NCBI GenBank assembly: GCA_031551755.1
Contig: JAVBNE010000025.1
Location: forward strand, 13,215 to 77,214
Origin: JAVBMU01 sp031551755
GTDB taxonomy: Bacteria; Actinomycetota; Actinomycetes; Actinomycetales; Cellulomonadaceae
DNA: 64,000 nt
Direction of reading: 5' to 3'
Below are positions 32,896-41,087 of this stretch, in pieces (positions within the stretch are counted from its first letter, which is position 1; the number at the start of each line of letters is the position of its first letter). The notes beneath the pieces are model-generated. The model saw nothing but the letters and a program-made list of their open reading frames with translations. It did not search any database and was not told where the DNA came from. Made by a program: the position numbers and the translations under genes.

Positions 32896-34257
32896 ATGGG
32901 CGAGCAAGCGAAGGGCGACGCGGCGGCGGGAACGGGCCATATCGCGACCCCGGACGAGCAAGTCCACAAGCTCCTGTGGCCGAAGATAGAGGGTGGACTG
33001 TACTCGGAGACCCAGGAGGCCATCCGGGTGCTGGCCGAGATTCTGGGCGCCCCCCGCGTCGAGCCGGTTCCCACCGGCACCGGCGACTGGATCTCCCGGC
33101 TCCTCGGCCTCGATGAGGCGACCCTATCGACCGTCAAGCGGGAACTGCCCGGAACTATGGCGCTGCTCTACGGCCATGTGCTGGCAGGGTGGATCGCCGA
33201 ACACGGGGACGCAGTCAAGGTCATCGGCCCGTTCGGAAAGCCACCGGAGTACCGGCCGCTGAGCCTGGCGGAGGATCACACCGTCTCAGTGCCGGCGCAC
33301 ATCTGCGTGTTCTTTCCGGCGGGGACCCTGCGCGACGAGCCGGTTGGGTTCTATCACGATGCCCGGCCCATGGCCGACATCACCGTATACACGCAGGCTG
33401 GCCAGCGTGAGCTGGCGGAGTCGGTGCTGGACGACATGGACGCCGCCTTGCGCGGGGAACGCAACCCCTTCCGTGGCCAGGTGCTGCGGGTGCTGTCCAA
33501 GGGCGGGCACATCGCCTTCGAGCCGACCAAGCCCACGGGCGAGAGCCGCGAGGACCTGATCCTGTCCCAGGAGATCTGGGACGAGGTGGACCTCTTCCTG
33601 GCGACCACGACCACCCGGAGGGAGGATCTGGTGGCCCTGGGCCTTTCCACCAGCCGCGGTCTGCTGCTGGCGGGCAAGCCCGGCGTCGGGAAGACGAAGC
33701 TCGGCCGTGTGCTGGCCTCGGAGCTCGTGGGGCAGCTCACGGTGATGCTGGTCGAACCGGATGTGCTGGCCGGTGTTCCGGAGCGGCTGTATGACGAGGT
33801 GGAGCGGTTGGGGCCGACACTGGTCATTCTCGAGGACATCGACACGGTGGCGGCCGCCGAGCGTCGTGGGTCTTCGGGCTTCGCCGAGTTCCTCAGTGCC
33901 TTGGACGGCGCTCGGGTGCGTAATGACATCTTGACCTTGGCGACCACCAACGATCCCGGTTCGCTGGACCCGGCGGTCAAGCGGCCGGGGCGGTTCGATG
34001 TGATCGTCGAGGTCCCGGTACCTGGCCCGCAGGCGCGCGAGGCGATCCTCGGGCTTTACCTCCCTGGTCATGGCCAGGGGGTGGACCTCCGTGCGGTGGC
34101 GGACAGCCTCGACGGAGCCACGGGTGCCGAGATCCGGGAGGTGGCCCGCCGCGCTGTGCTGGAGCACGGGGGTGACAACGTTTCCACGGAGAAGCTGTTG
34201 GATATCACTCGAACGGGACGTTGGAAGCCCGCACCCGCCGTCGGACACTACCTTTGA
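32896..34257 (+). CDS. AAA-family ATPase with unknown N-terminal domain
   Basis: A 453-residue protein. The C-terminal AAA module (about 230-450) has Walker A GKPGVGKT, Walker B LVILEDIDTV, sensor region LTLATTNDPGSLDPA and arginine finger RPGRFD, the CDC48/FtsH-like layout, and would form a ring that remodels proteins. The N-terminal 220 residues match no domain I recognise and include FFPAGTLRDEPVGFYHDARP. No protease motif or transmembrane segment is visible, so it is not FtsH. ATG 32896 is preferred over GTG 32890. It is the third gene of a five-gene same-strand run. Confidence 0.83.
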   Translation: MGEQAKGDAAAGTGHIATPDEQVHKLLWPKIEGGLYSETQEAIRVLAEILGAPRVEPVPTGTGDWISRLLGLDEATLSTVKRELPGTMALLYGHVLAGWIAEHGDAVKVIGPFGKPPEYRPLSLAEDHTVSVPAHICVFFPAGTLRDEPVGFYHDARPMADITVYTQAGQRELAESVLDDMDAALRGERNPFRGQVLRVLSKGGHIAFEPTKPTGESREDLILSQEIWDEVDLFLATTTTRREDLVALGLSTSRGLLLAGKPGVGKTKLGRVLASELVGQLTVMLVEPDVLAGVPERLYDEVERLGPTLVILEDIDTVAAAERRGSSGFAEFLSALDGARVRNDILTLATTNDPGSLDPAVKRPGRFDVIVEVPVPGPQAREAILGLYLPGHGQGVDLRAVADSLDGATGAEIREVARRAVLEHGGDNVSTEKLLDITRTGRWKPAPAVGHYL

Positions 34258-34445
34258 GGGTGCAGACCGTGGAATATCGCCCACCGCGAACACCAAAAAC
34301 GCGCCATCGGTGATCTATTGTGATGAGACGTTCGCGGTGCCCGGCCATCGCTGTCAAGAACGCAGACGAAGACCCACGCCTGCTCGGCGGCGGACTCGCG
34401 ACCTTCGCGTGATCGCCAGGGTCGGTTCATAGGAAGGTGCGATGG

Positions 34446-35807
34446 ATGACTAGTGCCGCAGCTCAAATGCGCGTCGTCATGCCGCACGAGATGTTTTTCT
34501 CCCTGACGGACGAACGCGGGGTCATCACCGGCGCGAACTCGGTCTTCATGCGCATCGCTGCGTACTCGAGGGCGGAGCTGCTGGGAACCGCTCACAACGT
34601 CGTCCGTGCACCTGAGATGCCCGCAGGTGTCTTCCGTCTGATGTGGGACGTCATCGAAGGCGGCAACCCCTTCGCCGGCTACGTGCTCAACACGGCGCAC
34701 GACGGCGCGCGCTACTGGGTGTTCGCCACCGTGACCCCGGTCGAGGGCGGCTACCTGTCAGTGCGTTCGGCGCCGTCGGTGGAGGCCATCTGGGTCAAGG
34801 CCGCGGGTATCTATGAGCGGGTGCTGCGCCAGGAGATCGAGGCGCGGGCCAAGGGTGCGACCCGGCGCGAGGCCGCGGAGCTGGGTAAGCGCTTGATCCT
34901 GGAGGAGCTGGCGCGTATCGGCTTCTCCTCCTACGAAGACTTCATGCGGGCCGCGCTGCCCGCGGAGGCTTCCGCCCGATCCGAGCGGGCTGAGAGTACG
35001 CGGCCGGCCGTCGCCGCGGGCGAGGACCCGACCTATGGCGAGATCTACACCATCGCCTCGTCGATCGACCGCGAGACGAGTGCTCTGCTCTCGGAGCTGA
35101 GCCACTACAGCGAACTCAGCGACAGCCTGAGCCGGGCATCCGACGACACCGCTGCGGCCGCTCATGAGCTTGCCGCGGCGACGGTTTCCGCCCGTGCGGC
35201 CTCCGAGATGGTCCAGCAGCAGGCGCCGGCGGTGCTGTCCACGGCAGCGGCGATGGCCCAGGGAGGCGAGCGAACCTTGGAGTCGCTCGAACAGCTCACC
35301 GTCAAGCTGGAGGCCGACTACGGTCTGATCGCCGACCTGCAGATCCGGATTGCCATCTCCAAGCTGCACGCCGATTGGGTGATGTCCTTCGTCGAGGAAC
35401 TGCTCACCGGATCAGGCGCACAGGACGACACGATGTACATCCCCGAGGTGTGTCACGCATTGCAGGTCAGCGTGGAACGCCTGGCGCACTCGCTGGTTCA
35501 ACACACCCAGAACATGGCTGAGGTCGTCTCGAACGTCGAGTCACTGTCCGAGGCCCTGGGCGAGTTCCAGTCCTTCCTGTTCATGTGGCGCAACCTGTTG
35601 ATCCGGCACGGGGTTTCGCGGGCGGTCGGTGAGCACCTGGGCCCGATCGACCGTCAGCTCAGTTCGGGATTCGCTCAGCTGGTGACCCTGCGCCAGCTTG
35701 CGCAGCGTTTTCTTGCCGAGAGCCGCCCCTACGATGCCGGACCGTTGTTGGGCCGTGTGGAGCAGCTCGAAGCCGCTGGTCAGCGCGCCTATTCCGGACG
35801 ACTGTGA
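34446..35807 (+). CDS. Aer-type PAS domain protein with helical output region
   Basis: A 453-residue cytoplasmic protein. Residues 10-110 are an Aer-like PAS domain (MFFSLTDERGVITGANSVF, FAGYVLNTAHDGARYWVFA, VEGGYLSVR), the type that binds FAD and senses redox or energy state in chemotaxis. The rest (about 120-450) is long helices, including an MCP-like stretch (SLSRASDDTAAAAHELAAAT), but it lacks the strongly conserved MCP signalling tip. No che genes are in the window. ATG 34446 has AGGAAGG 8 nt upstream. It probably passes a redox signal to a neighbouring protein such as the AAA ATPase or the kinase-fold protein. Confidence 0.75.
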   Translation: MTSAAAQMRVVMPHEMFFSLTDERGVITGANSVFMRIAAYSRAELLGTAHNVVRAPEMPAGVFRLMWDVIEGGNPFAGYVLNTAHDGARYWVFATVTPVEGGYLSVRSAPSVEAIWVKAAGIYERVLRQEIEARAKGATRREAAELGKRLILEELARIGFSSYEDFMRAALPAEASARSERAESTRPAVAAGEDPTYGEIYTIASSIDRETSALLSELSHYSELSDSLSRASDDTAAAAHELAAATVSARAASEMVQQQAPAVLSTAAAMAQGGERTLESLEQLTVKLEADYGLIADLQIRIAISKLHADWVMSFVEELLTGSGAQDDTMYIPEVCHALQVSVERLAHSLVQHTQNMAEVVSNVESLSEALGEFQSFLFMWRNLLIRHGVSRAVGEHLGPIDRQLSSGFAQLVTLRQLAQRFLAESRPYDAGPLLGRVEQLEAAGQRAYSGRL

Positions 35808-35870
35808 GCGAACCGGGCGGGCCGAGTGCCGTCCGGTTGAAGGGTCGTGGTGGCGGAGACATCATGACGT

Positions 35871-37100
35871 GTGACCTCCGCCGCGCCCGCGGGGCCAGAG
35901 CCCTCGACGACCCAGGTGGACCTGTCGATCCTGGGGGTTGCTGAGCCGCGCCCGGAGCGGCTGGCCGCGATCGTCGCCGCTTTGCTGAGCGCGGGGCAGC
36001 CTTTCCCGGTTCGAGCAGATCGGCTGGCGATCGACTGGGCGGTTGCTGAACCCCTGCCGACGGTCGGATCCGCGCCCACGACCGCCGGTCTCCATCGTGT
36101 TCGAGGGGTAGCTCGGATCGGGGACGGAGAACCGGCCGGCTGGCGGATGGTGGTCAAGACCCTGCGCCATCCGCGGCTGTGGCCAGGTCTTTCCCATCTC
36201 TCGGAGGAATCCCAACGGGAGGTCCGTGGACTCGACTGGCGAGCGGGGCCGGCTGCCATGCGCGAAGCTGCGCGGTGTTCTTTCGAAGAGGTCCCGTTCC
36301 GCGACGAGACCGTTTCCTGGCGCACTCCGGTCATCGCTGCGCTCGTCACCATCGACGCCGACCACATGGCGATGTGGATGGAGGACGTCGAGGGGGACCA
36401 GCGGTGGGACGATGCCCGCTTCGAGCGTGCGGCCTTCGCCTTGGGCCTTCTCGCCGCCCGTCGGCTCGGCACACCGTCGGCGACCACACCCCGGTACGGG
36501 CCGATCCTGGCCGCCTCGCGGCAGCTTCGCGGTCACGCTTTGCCGCTGTTGTCGCCTCGGGCCGACTGGGTCCGTTCCCAGGCTGGCCAGCTTCCCGACG
36601 TGGTCGCGCTGCGGGCGGAACTGACCGTTTTGGGGGAGCGGCTCGAGGATGTGGTCGCGGCGGCCGCCGACCTCTACCACTTGCCTGCCCACGGCAACGC
36701 CACCCCACGAAATCTACTGGTGCCCTGGCATGAGCCGACCACGTTCGTGGCCGTCGACTGGTCTGCGCCGACCCTTTTGCCCGTCGGCTATGACCTCGGC
36801 CAGCTGCTTTTTGGACCGGTCGTCACGGGAGAACTGTCGGTGGTCGACCTCATGCGCATCGCGCCCCTGGCCGAGCGGGCGCATCTCGAGGGGTTGACCG
36901 CGAGTGGCTGGGATGTGCTGGCCGCTGACGTGCACCGTGGGTTCGTGGCTTCCGCAGCGCTTCGTAGCCTCTTCGCCCTCCTCCCGGCGGATCCCACGGA
37001 CGAGCCGACCGGATCCGGTGGCACTGATGCCCTAGGTGAGCGGGTGTGGGCCGCACGTTGGTTGGTCGACCAACTGCGCGAGATCCTGCCGACGATCTGA
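35871..37100 (+). CDS. Aminoglycoside-phosphotransferase-fold protein lacking the catalytic Asp
   Basis: A 409-residue protein with the APH/choline-kinase fold. The catalytic loop is LPAHGNATPRNLL, where active members have HGDxxxxN, so the catalytic base Asp is Asn here. The following metal-binding Asp in FVAVDW is present, and the Lys of the N-lobe may be in GWRMVVKTLRHP. It may therefore be a pseudokinase or bind nucleotide without transferring phosphate. GTG 35871 is the likely start, with GGAG 12 nt upstream. It is the last gene of the five-gene run starting with the LivG-like ATPase. Confidence 0.7.
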   Translation: MTSAAPAGPEPSTTQVDLSILGVAEPRPERLAAIVAALLSAGQPFPVRADRLAIDWAVAEPLPTVGSAPTTAGLHRVRGVARIGDGEPAGWRMVVKTLRHPRLWPGLSHLSEESQREVRGLDWRAGPAAMREAARCSFEEVPFRDETVSWRTPVIAALVTIDADHMAMWMEDVEGDQRWDDARFERAAFALGLLAARRLGTPSATTPRYGPILAASRQLRGHALPLLSPRADWVRSQAGQLPDVVALRAELTVLGERLEDVVAAAADLYHLPAHGNATPRNLLVPWHEPTTFVAVDWSAPTLLPVGYDLGQLLFGPVVTGELSVVDLMRIAPLAERAHLEGLTASGWDVLAADVHRGFVASAALRSLFALLPADPTDEPTGSGGTDALGERVWAARWLVDQLREILPTI

Positions 37101-37176
37101 CCCGAGTGCGTCGTCCTCGTTCTCCTGGGCCACCGACGACCCCACTGGCCTGGCCACGGGCGTTCGAGCGCCCTTC

Positions 37177-37220
37177 GAACAGCAGATGAACGCCGAGTGA
37201 ACAGTGGTGGAACAGTCCCT
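37177..37220 (-). promoter_or_regulatory. Pho box: four direct repeat units at 11-nt spacing upstream of pitA
   Basis: GAAC occurs at 37177, 37188, 37199 and 37210, exactly 11 bases apart; the other strand reads four GTTC units (GTTCCACCACT, GTTCACTCGGC, GTTCATCTGCT, GTTCGAAGGGC). This is the layout of the Streptomyces PhoP-binding direct repeat. A degenerate fifth unit (GAGC) is at 37166. The box ends about 35-42 bp upstream of the pitA start, so PhoP control is expected. Confidence 0.72.
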
Positions 37221-37255
37221 GCGTTGGTCAGCGGTCCTGCCCATCAGCCGCCACC

Positions 37256-38524
37256 ATGGTCAGCGTGACCGAGACGCTTCTGCTCGTGCTCGTCGTGGCG
37301 ACCGCGTTGGCCTTCGACTTCACGAATGGATTTCATGACACGGGCAACGCGATGGCCACCTCCATCGCCACCGGTGCCCTCAAACCGAAGACCGCGGTGG
37401 CACTGTCCGCCGCACTGAACCTGGTGGGTGCCTTCTTGTCGCTCACCGTGGCCGCCACCATCGCCAAGGGTTTGGTGGATGCGCATGCGGTCACCTTGCC
37501 GGTGGTCTTCGCGGGTCTGGTGGGAGGCATCACCTGGAATCTCGTGACGTGGCTGCTGGGTATCCCCTCCAGTTCGTCGCACGCCTTGGTGGGCGGGGTG
37601 GTCGGTGCGGTACTCGCGGCCACCGGCACCTCGGGGGTGCTCTGGTCGGGCCTGGTCGCCAAGGTGATGATCCCCGCGCTGCTTGCCCCAGTGATCGCGA
37701 TCGGTGTTGCGGCCCTCGGGACGTGGTCGGTCGCGCGCGTCACGCGGTCCCTGCCGGTCGAGACCACGAACCGCCAGCTGCGGTGGGGTCAGATCGGCTC
37801 TGCCTCGCTGATCTCGCTCGCGCACGGCACCAACGACGCCCAGAAGTCGATGGGCATCATTTTGCTGGCCCTCATCGCCGGGGGCGCCGTTCCGGCGAGT
37901 TCCGGGGTGCCGTGGTGGGTGATCGTCTCCTGTGCGGCTTGCATGGCGGCGGGCACCTACCTGGGCGGTTGGCGGGTGATTCGCACGCTGGGTAAGGGAC
38001 TGGTGGAGGTCGATGCCCGCCAGGGTATGTCGGCGGACATGGCGTCGGCCTCGGTCATCTTGCTGTCGAGCCATTTCGGCTATTCCTTGTCGACGACGCA
38101 GGTAGCCACGGGTTCGATCCTCGGCTCGGGAGTCGGGCTGCCCGGGGCGACTGTTCGCTGGCGGGTCGCCGCCCGGATGCTCGCCGCCTGGGGCGTGACC
38201 CTGCCCGCCGCCGGTCTGGTCGGTGCCGCGTGCTACGGCATCCAGGCAGGGCTGGGTGGCCTGGTCGGTGCCGGGGTTGTCTTCGCCCTACTGCTGGCCG
38301 TGTCCGCAGCGATCTGGTTCGCGTCGCGGCGGGCACCCGTGTCGGCCGCGAATGTCAACGAGACCTGGGGGGCGACGGCGGGAGAGCTGCCCCGGCCGGC
38401 GACGGCCGAATCCCCCCGGCGGGCAACAACGGCAGGTTCGATCGCGGCTGCATCGGCCGGGCCGGTGATGCCGATCGGTCCAGGACCCGGATCGTTGGTC
38501 GGACACGAGGAAGCCCGCGCATGA
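37256..38524 (+). CDS. pitA: PiT-family inorganic phosphate transporter
   Basis: A 422-residue membrane protein of the PiT family, importing phosphate (or sulfate) by cation symport. The duplicated PiT signatures are clear: DFTNGFHDTGNAMATSIATG near the N-terminus and SLAHGTNDAQKSMGI in the second half, with about ten hydrophobic segments. The C-terminal 60 residues are Ala/Pro/Thr-rich and probably cytoplasmic. ATG 37256 is used; no clear RBS is visible. The stop overlaps the start of a small membrane protein gene (ATGA). An upstream Pho box indicates phosphate-starvation control. Confidence 0.94.
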   Translation: MVSVTETLLLVLVVATALAFDFTNGFHDTGNAMATSIATGALKPKTAVALSAALNLVGAFLSLTVAATIAKGLVDAHAVTLPVVFAGLVGGITWNLVTWLLGIPSSSSHALVGGVVGAVLAATGTSGVLWSGLVAKVMIPALLAPVIAIGVAALGTWSVARVTRSLPVETTNRQLRWGQIGSASLISLAHGTNDAQKSMGIILLALIAGGAVPASSGVPWWVIVSCAACMAAGTYLGGWRVIRTLGKGLVEVDARQGMSADMASASVILLSSHFGYSLSTTQVATGSILGSGVGLPGATVRWRVAARMLAAWGVTLPAAGLVGAACYGIQAGLGGLVGAGVVFALLLAVSAAIWFASRRAPVSAANVNETWGATAGELPRPATAESPRRATTAGSIAAASAGPVMPIGPGPGSLVGHEEARA

Positions 38525-38748
38525 GCCAGTACATCGAGTGGTCCGCGCTCGGCCAGGTGGTCGTCGCAGGGCTGGTGGTGGGCGCCGGCCTGCCTGCGCT
38601 TTTCGCATTGGGTGTGCGGTTCGCCGTCGACGGCGGTCCGGGCCGGCTGCCGGGCGGTTGGCGGCGGCTCGTGGCCGGGGCGTGTTTCCTGGTCGTGCTG
38701 GCCGCCGTGGCCGGTGGGCTCGCGTTGATCGTCGCGGGCGGTCACTGA
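38521..38748 (+). CDS. Small two-helix membrane protein linked to PitA
   Basis: A 75-residue protein with two transmembrane helices (about 10-33 and 48-72; GQVVVAGLVVGAGLPALFAL, then ACFLVVLAAVAGGLALIV) and a basic loop between. The start overlaps pitA by four bases, so the two proteins are made together. Small membrane partners of PitA are common in actinobacteria and may be accessory subunits. Its stop region overlaps the convergent kinase gene by seven bases. Confidence 0.8.
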   Translation: MSQYIEWSALGQVVVAGLVVGAGLPALFALGVRFAVDGGPGRLPGGWRRLVAGACFLVVLAAVAGGLALIVAGGH

Positions 38749-39677
38749 GCCTTCGGGGTCGCTGGGAAACGCAGCCGGACGCTCGTACCCTGCCCGTGCC
38801 GGGAACGTAGGGAGACGTTCCCGCCGTGCCGTTCGGCGATGACCCGCACGAGCGCCAACCCCAACCCGGAACCGGGGATGCCCCGTACCTCGCGGCTGCG
38901 TGACAGCTCGTCGAAGACCTCCTCGATCTCGTCCTCGGCGATGCCGATGCCGGTGTCGGCGACCTCGATCGTTGCCCAGCCGTCTTCATCGATGCCGCGA
39001 ACCTCGACCGGCGTACCCGCCGCGGAGTACTTCACCGCGTTGCTGAGCAGGTTGTGCATCGCCAGGTACACCAGATCCCGGTCACCTTGGATCTGCGCGA
39101 GGGGCCACGGCACTTGGGGGAAGATGGTGCGCAGGGGATGCGGGTTGCCGGTGGCCGCCAAGTGGGCGGTCAGGTCGTGGACGGCCTCAGCGCATACCTC
39201 TTCGAGGTCCAGCGTCTCCGTCTCGATCGGTTGGGTTTCGAGGTCGGCGAGTTTCCGCAGGTCGCCGACGAGGGTAGCCAGGCGTGCGGACTGGCCGTCG
39301 ATGGCGGCCAAGTGCGGCGATCCGGTTGCGCCGCCCTCGGCGGCGATGGCGGCCCGGATGGCGGTCACCGGGTTCTTCAGTTCGTGGTCGAGGCGGGCGA
39401 GGAAGCGCCGGTGCGCGGATCGTTCCGCCGACCTTCCGGCCGATTCACCGGCCAGGTGTGTCCGCTGCCGGGCCAGTCGCAGCCAGTGGATACCGGCCAG
39501 GGCGGCGCCGAGCAGCAGACCGGTGACCACTGCCACGGTAGCCAGCGGAATGGTGATGACTACCCGCAGCGTCGAGCCCGTCGCGATCAGGACGGCCGCG
39601 ACGGCGAGCCCCCCCACGGCCACCAGGGTCGCGGGTATCCATTGCCGCCAGTGGAGGTCGGGTCGTGGAACCGTCAT
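38742..39677 (-). CDS. Two-component sensor histidine kinase
   Basis: A 311-residue membrane kinase. Two N-terminal hydrophobic segments (WIPATLVAVGGLAVAAVLIA and VITIPLATVAVVTGLLLGAA) have almost no loop between them, so little of it lies outside. HisKA contains LARLDHELKNPVTAIR, with HELKNP as phospho-acceptor. HATPase boxes are N (MHNLLSNAVKYS), G1 (VADTGIGIAE) and G2 (GIPGSGLGLALV). No HAMP or PAS domain is visible. The start overlaps the response regulator stop (ATGA). Signal unknown; the DUF3060 lipoprotein encoded first in the operon may be the extracytoplasmic partner. Confidence 0.9.
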   Translation of the reverse strand: MTVPRPDLHWRQWIPATLVAVGGLAVAAVLIATGSTLRVVITIPLATVAVVTGLLLGAALAGIHWLRLARQRTHLAGESAGRSAERSAHRRFLARLDHELKNPVTAIRAAIAAEGGATGSPHLAAIDGQSARLATLVGDLRKLADLETQPIETETLDLEEVCAEAVHDLTAHLAATGNPHPLRTIFPQVPWPLAQIQGDRDLVYLAMHNLLSNAVKYSAAGTPVEVRGIDEDGWATIEVADTGIGIAEDEIEEVFDELSRSREVRGIPGSGLGLALVRVIAERHGGNVSLRSRHGQGTSVRLRFPATPKAQ

Positions 39678-40393
39678 CGAGCCATCCGGTGGGTGACCGT
39701 GCCGCAGAACCGGTAGCCCACTGTCTGCACCGTTTCGATGAACCGTGGGTTGGCGGGGTCGTCCCGCAACGCACGCCGGATCTCGGCGATGCGGTGATCC
39801 ACGGCCCGGCTGCTGACAGCGAACTCGAATCCCCACAGGGACGACAGCAACTGCTCGCGGCTGTGGAGCTCATTCGGATGGGTCATCAGGTAGTCCAGCA
39901 GGAGGGAAGCCCGTGGGGTGAGGGTGATCTCGGTACCGTCCAGCCAGCACCGTCGCGCGGTGCGGTCGAGCGTCAGCGGCCCGGAGCGCAGGTGCTCGGC
40001 GGAGCTGAGCGGTCTTTTGCCGGGCACTGAGCGGCGCAGGACGGCGCGGACCCGGGCGACCAGCTCGGCTGGGTCGAAGGGTTTGCTCAGGTAGTCGTCG
40101 GCCCCTTCGTCGAGCGCGGCCGATCGCTCGAACGACTCCCCCACCTGGGTGAGCAGGATGACCGGTGTCCAGTCGTCGGCCGCGCGCATCGTGCGTACCA
40201 GGGCACGACCGTCGAGGCCGGGCATCATCACGTCGCTGACCACGATGTCCGGGCGGTCCGCGGAGAGTGCGGCCCACCCTTCGTGGCCGTCGGCCGCGGT
40301 GGTCACCAGGAACCCTGCCCGTTCCAGCACGGGAGTGAGCCCGGCCCGGATGGTCTCCTCGTCGTCGATCAACAGCACATGCCCGGCGTTCAT
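39674..40393 (-). CDS. OmpR/PhoB-family response regulator
   Basis: A 239-residue regulator. The receiver domain has acidic residues in LLIDDEETIR, phospho-acceptor Asp in IVVSDVMMPGLDG, Thr in ILLTQVG and Lys in YLSKPF. The C-terminal winged helix (about 145-235) reads LTPRASLLLDYLMTHPNELH, then SREQLLSSLWG and the ending VQTVGYRFCG. ATG 40393 is used; the longer open frame overlaps the upstream gene. It sits between the DUF3060 and kinase genes, with four-base overlaps on both sides. Targets are unknown; the divergent DUF3060 gene and pitA are the nearest candidates. Confidence 0.92.
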   Translation of the reverse strand: MNAGHVLLIDDEETIRAGLTPVLERAGFLVTTAADGHEGWAALSADRPDIVVSDVMMPGLDGRALVRTMRAADDWTPVILLTQVGESFERSAALDEGADDYLSKPFDPAELVARVRAVLRRSVPGKRPLSSAEHLRSGPLTLDRTARRCWLDGTEITLTPRASLLLDYLMTHPNELHSREQLLSSLWGFEFAVSSRAVDHRIAEIRRALRDDPANPRFIETVQTVGYRFCGTVTHRMAR

Positions 40394-40899
40394 TCGGTGG
40401 CCCCGAGGCCGGTGCGATTGCCGGTGCCGAGGTCGGTGACGTGTCCCGGCGTGCCCTGAGACCACGTCACCGTGTTCCCGTCGCCCACGAGACCGATCGA
40501 GTCGACCGTGTCCGTGTGGACCACCGTGTCGTTCCCCGCGACGCTCAGTTCGCCGACGGCCGTCGCGGTCACCGTCGCCCCGTCGGCCGTGATCAGTACC
40601 CGCGGGCAGTCCGCGGTGATCTCCATGCCGGACCCGTCGTTGGTCACCGACACCGACCCGTCCGCGCAATCCGAGCGCTCGGTCACTGTCGCGGTCGCGC
40701 CGACCCCGTGGCCGGGGGTGTTCGTGGGGGTGTTCCCCGTCGCCGAGCTCGCCGACCGTCGTGGCGCGGAGGTGTCGGCCGCGGGTCGGGCAGGCGCCCC
40801 GTCGTCCACGGCCACCGAGCAAGCGGTCAGGCCGGTCGCCAGACCGGTGAACAGAACGGCGGTGCGGATCATCGCGTGTGACGGTGGGGCTTTCAGCAT
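40390..40899 (-). CDS. DUF3060 lipoprotein, first gene of regulator-kinase operon
   Basis: A 169-residue lipoprotein: signal peptide with lipobox LTAC, then a Thr/Ser/Pro-rich linker and a DUF3060 beta-repeat region (about 85-155; VSVTNDGSGMEITADC, VLITADGATVTATAVGEL, IGLVGDGNTVTW). DUF3060 is a small solenoid-like domain of unknown role. ATG 40899 has TTAGGG 10 nt upstream; in-frame ATG 40872 would give a shorter signal peptide. The stop overlaps the regulator start (ATGA), making it part of the two-component operon. It is a paralogue of the divergent gene at 41088. Confidence 0.82.
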   Translation of the reverse strand: MLKAPPSHAMIRTAVLFTGLATGLTACSVAVDDGAPARPAADTSAPRRSASSATGNTPTNTPGHGVGATATVTERSDCADGSVSVTNDGSGMEITADCPRVLITADGATVTATAVGELSVAGNDTVVHTDTVDSIGLVGDGNTVTWSQGTPGHVTDLGTGNRTGLGATE

Positions 40900-41087
40900 G
40901 ATTCGGACCCTAACGGTGCCGACGGGCCGCAATCATTGCCTGACGGTATCAGTGATGTCGCAGCCCTGCGATAAGGGCGGATAAAAGGGATATTTAGAGC
41001 GCATCCCACTCTACTCTGGACGCAATCCGCCCCACGGCGGTCACCCACCCGGCGCAGTGACCGGGTCACCCCGAAGGAGTTCATCTC

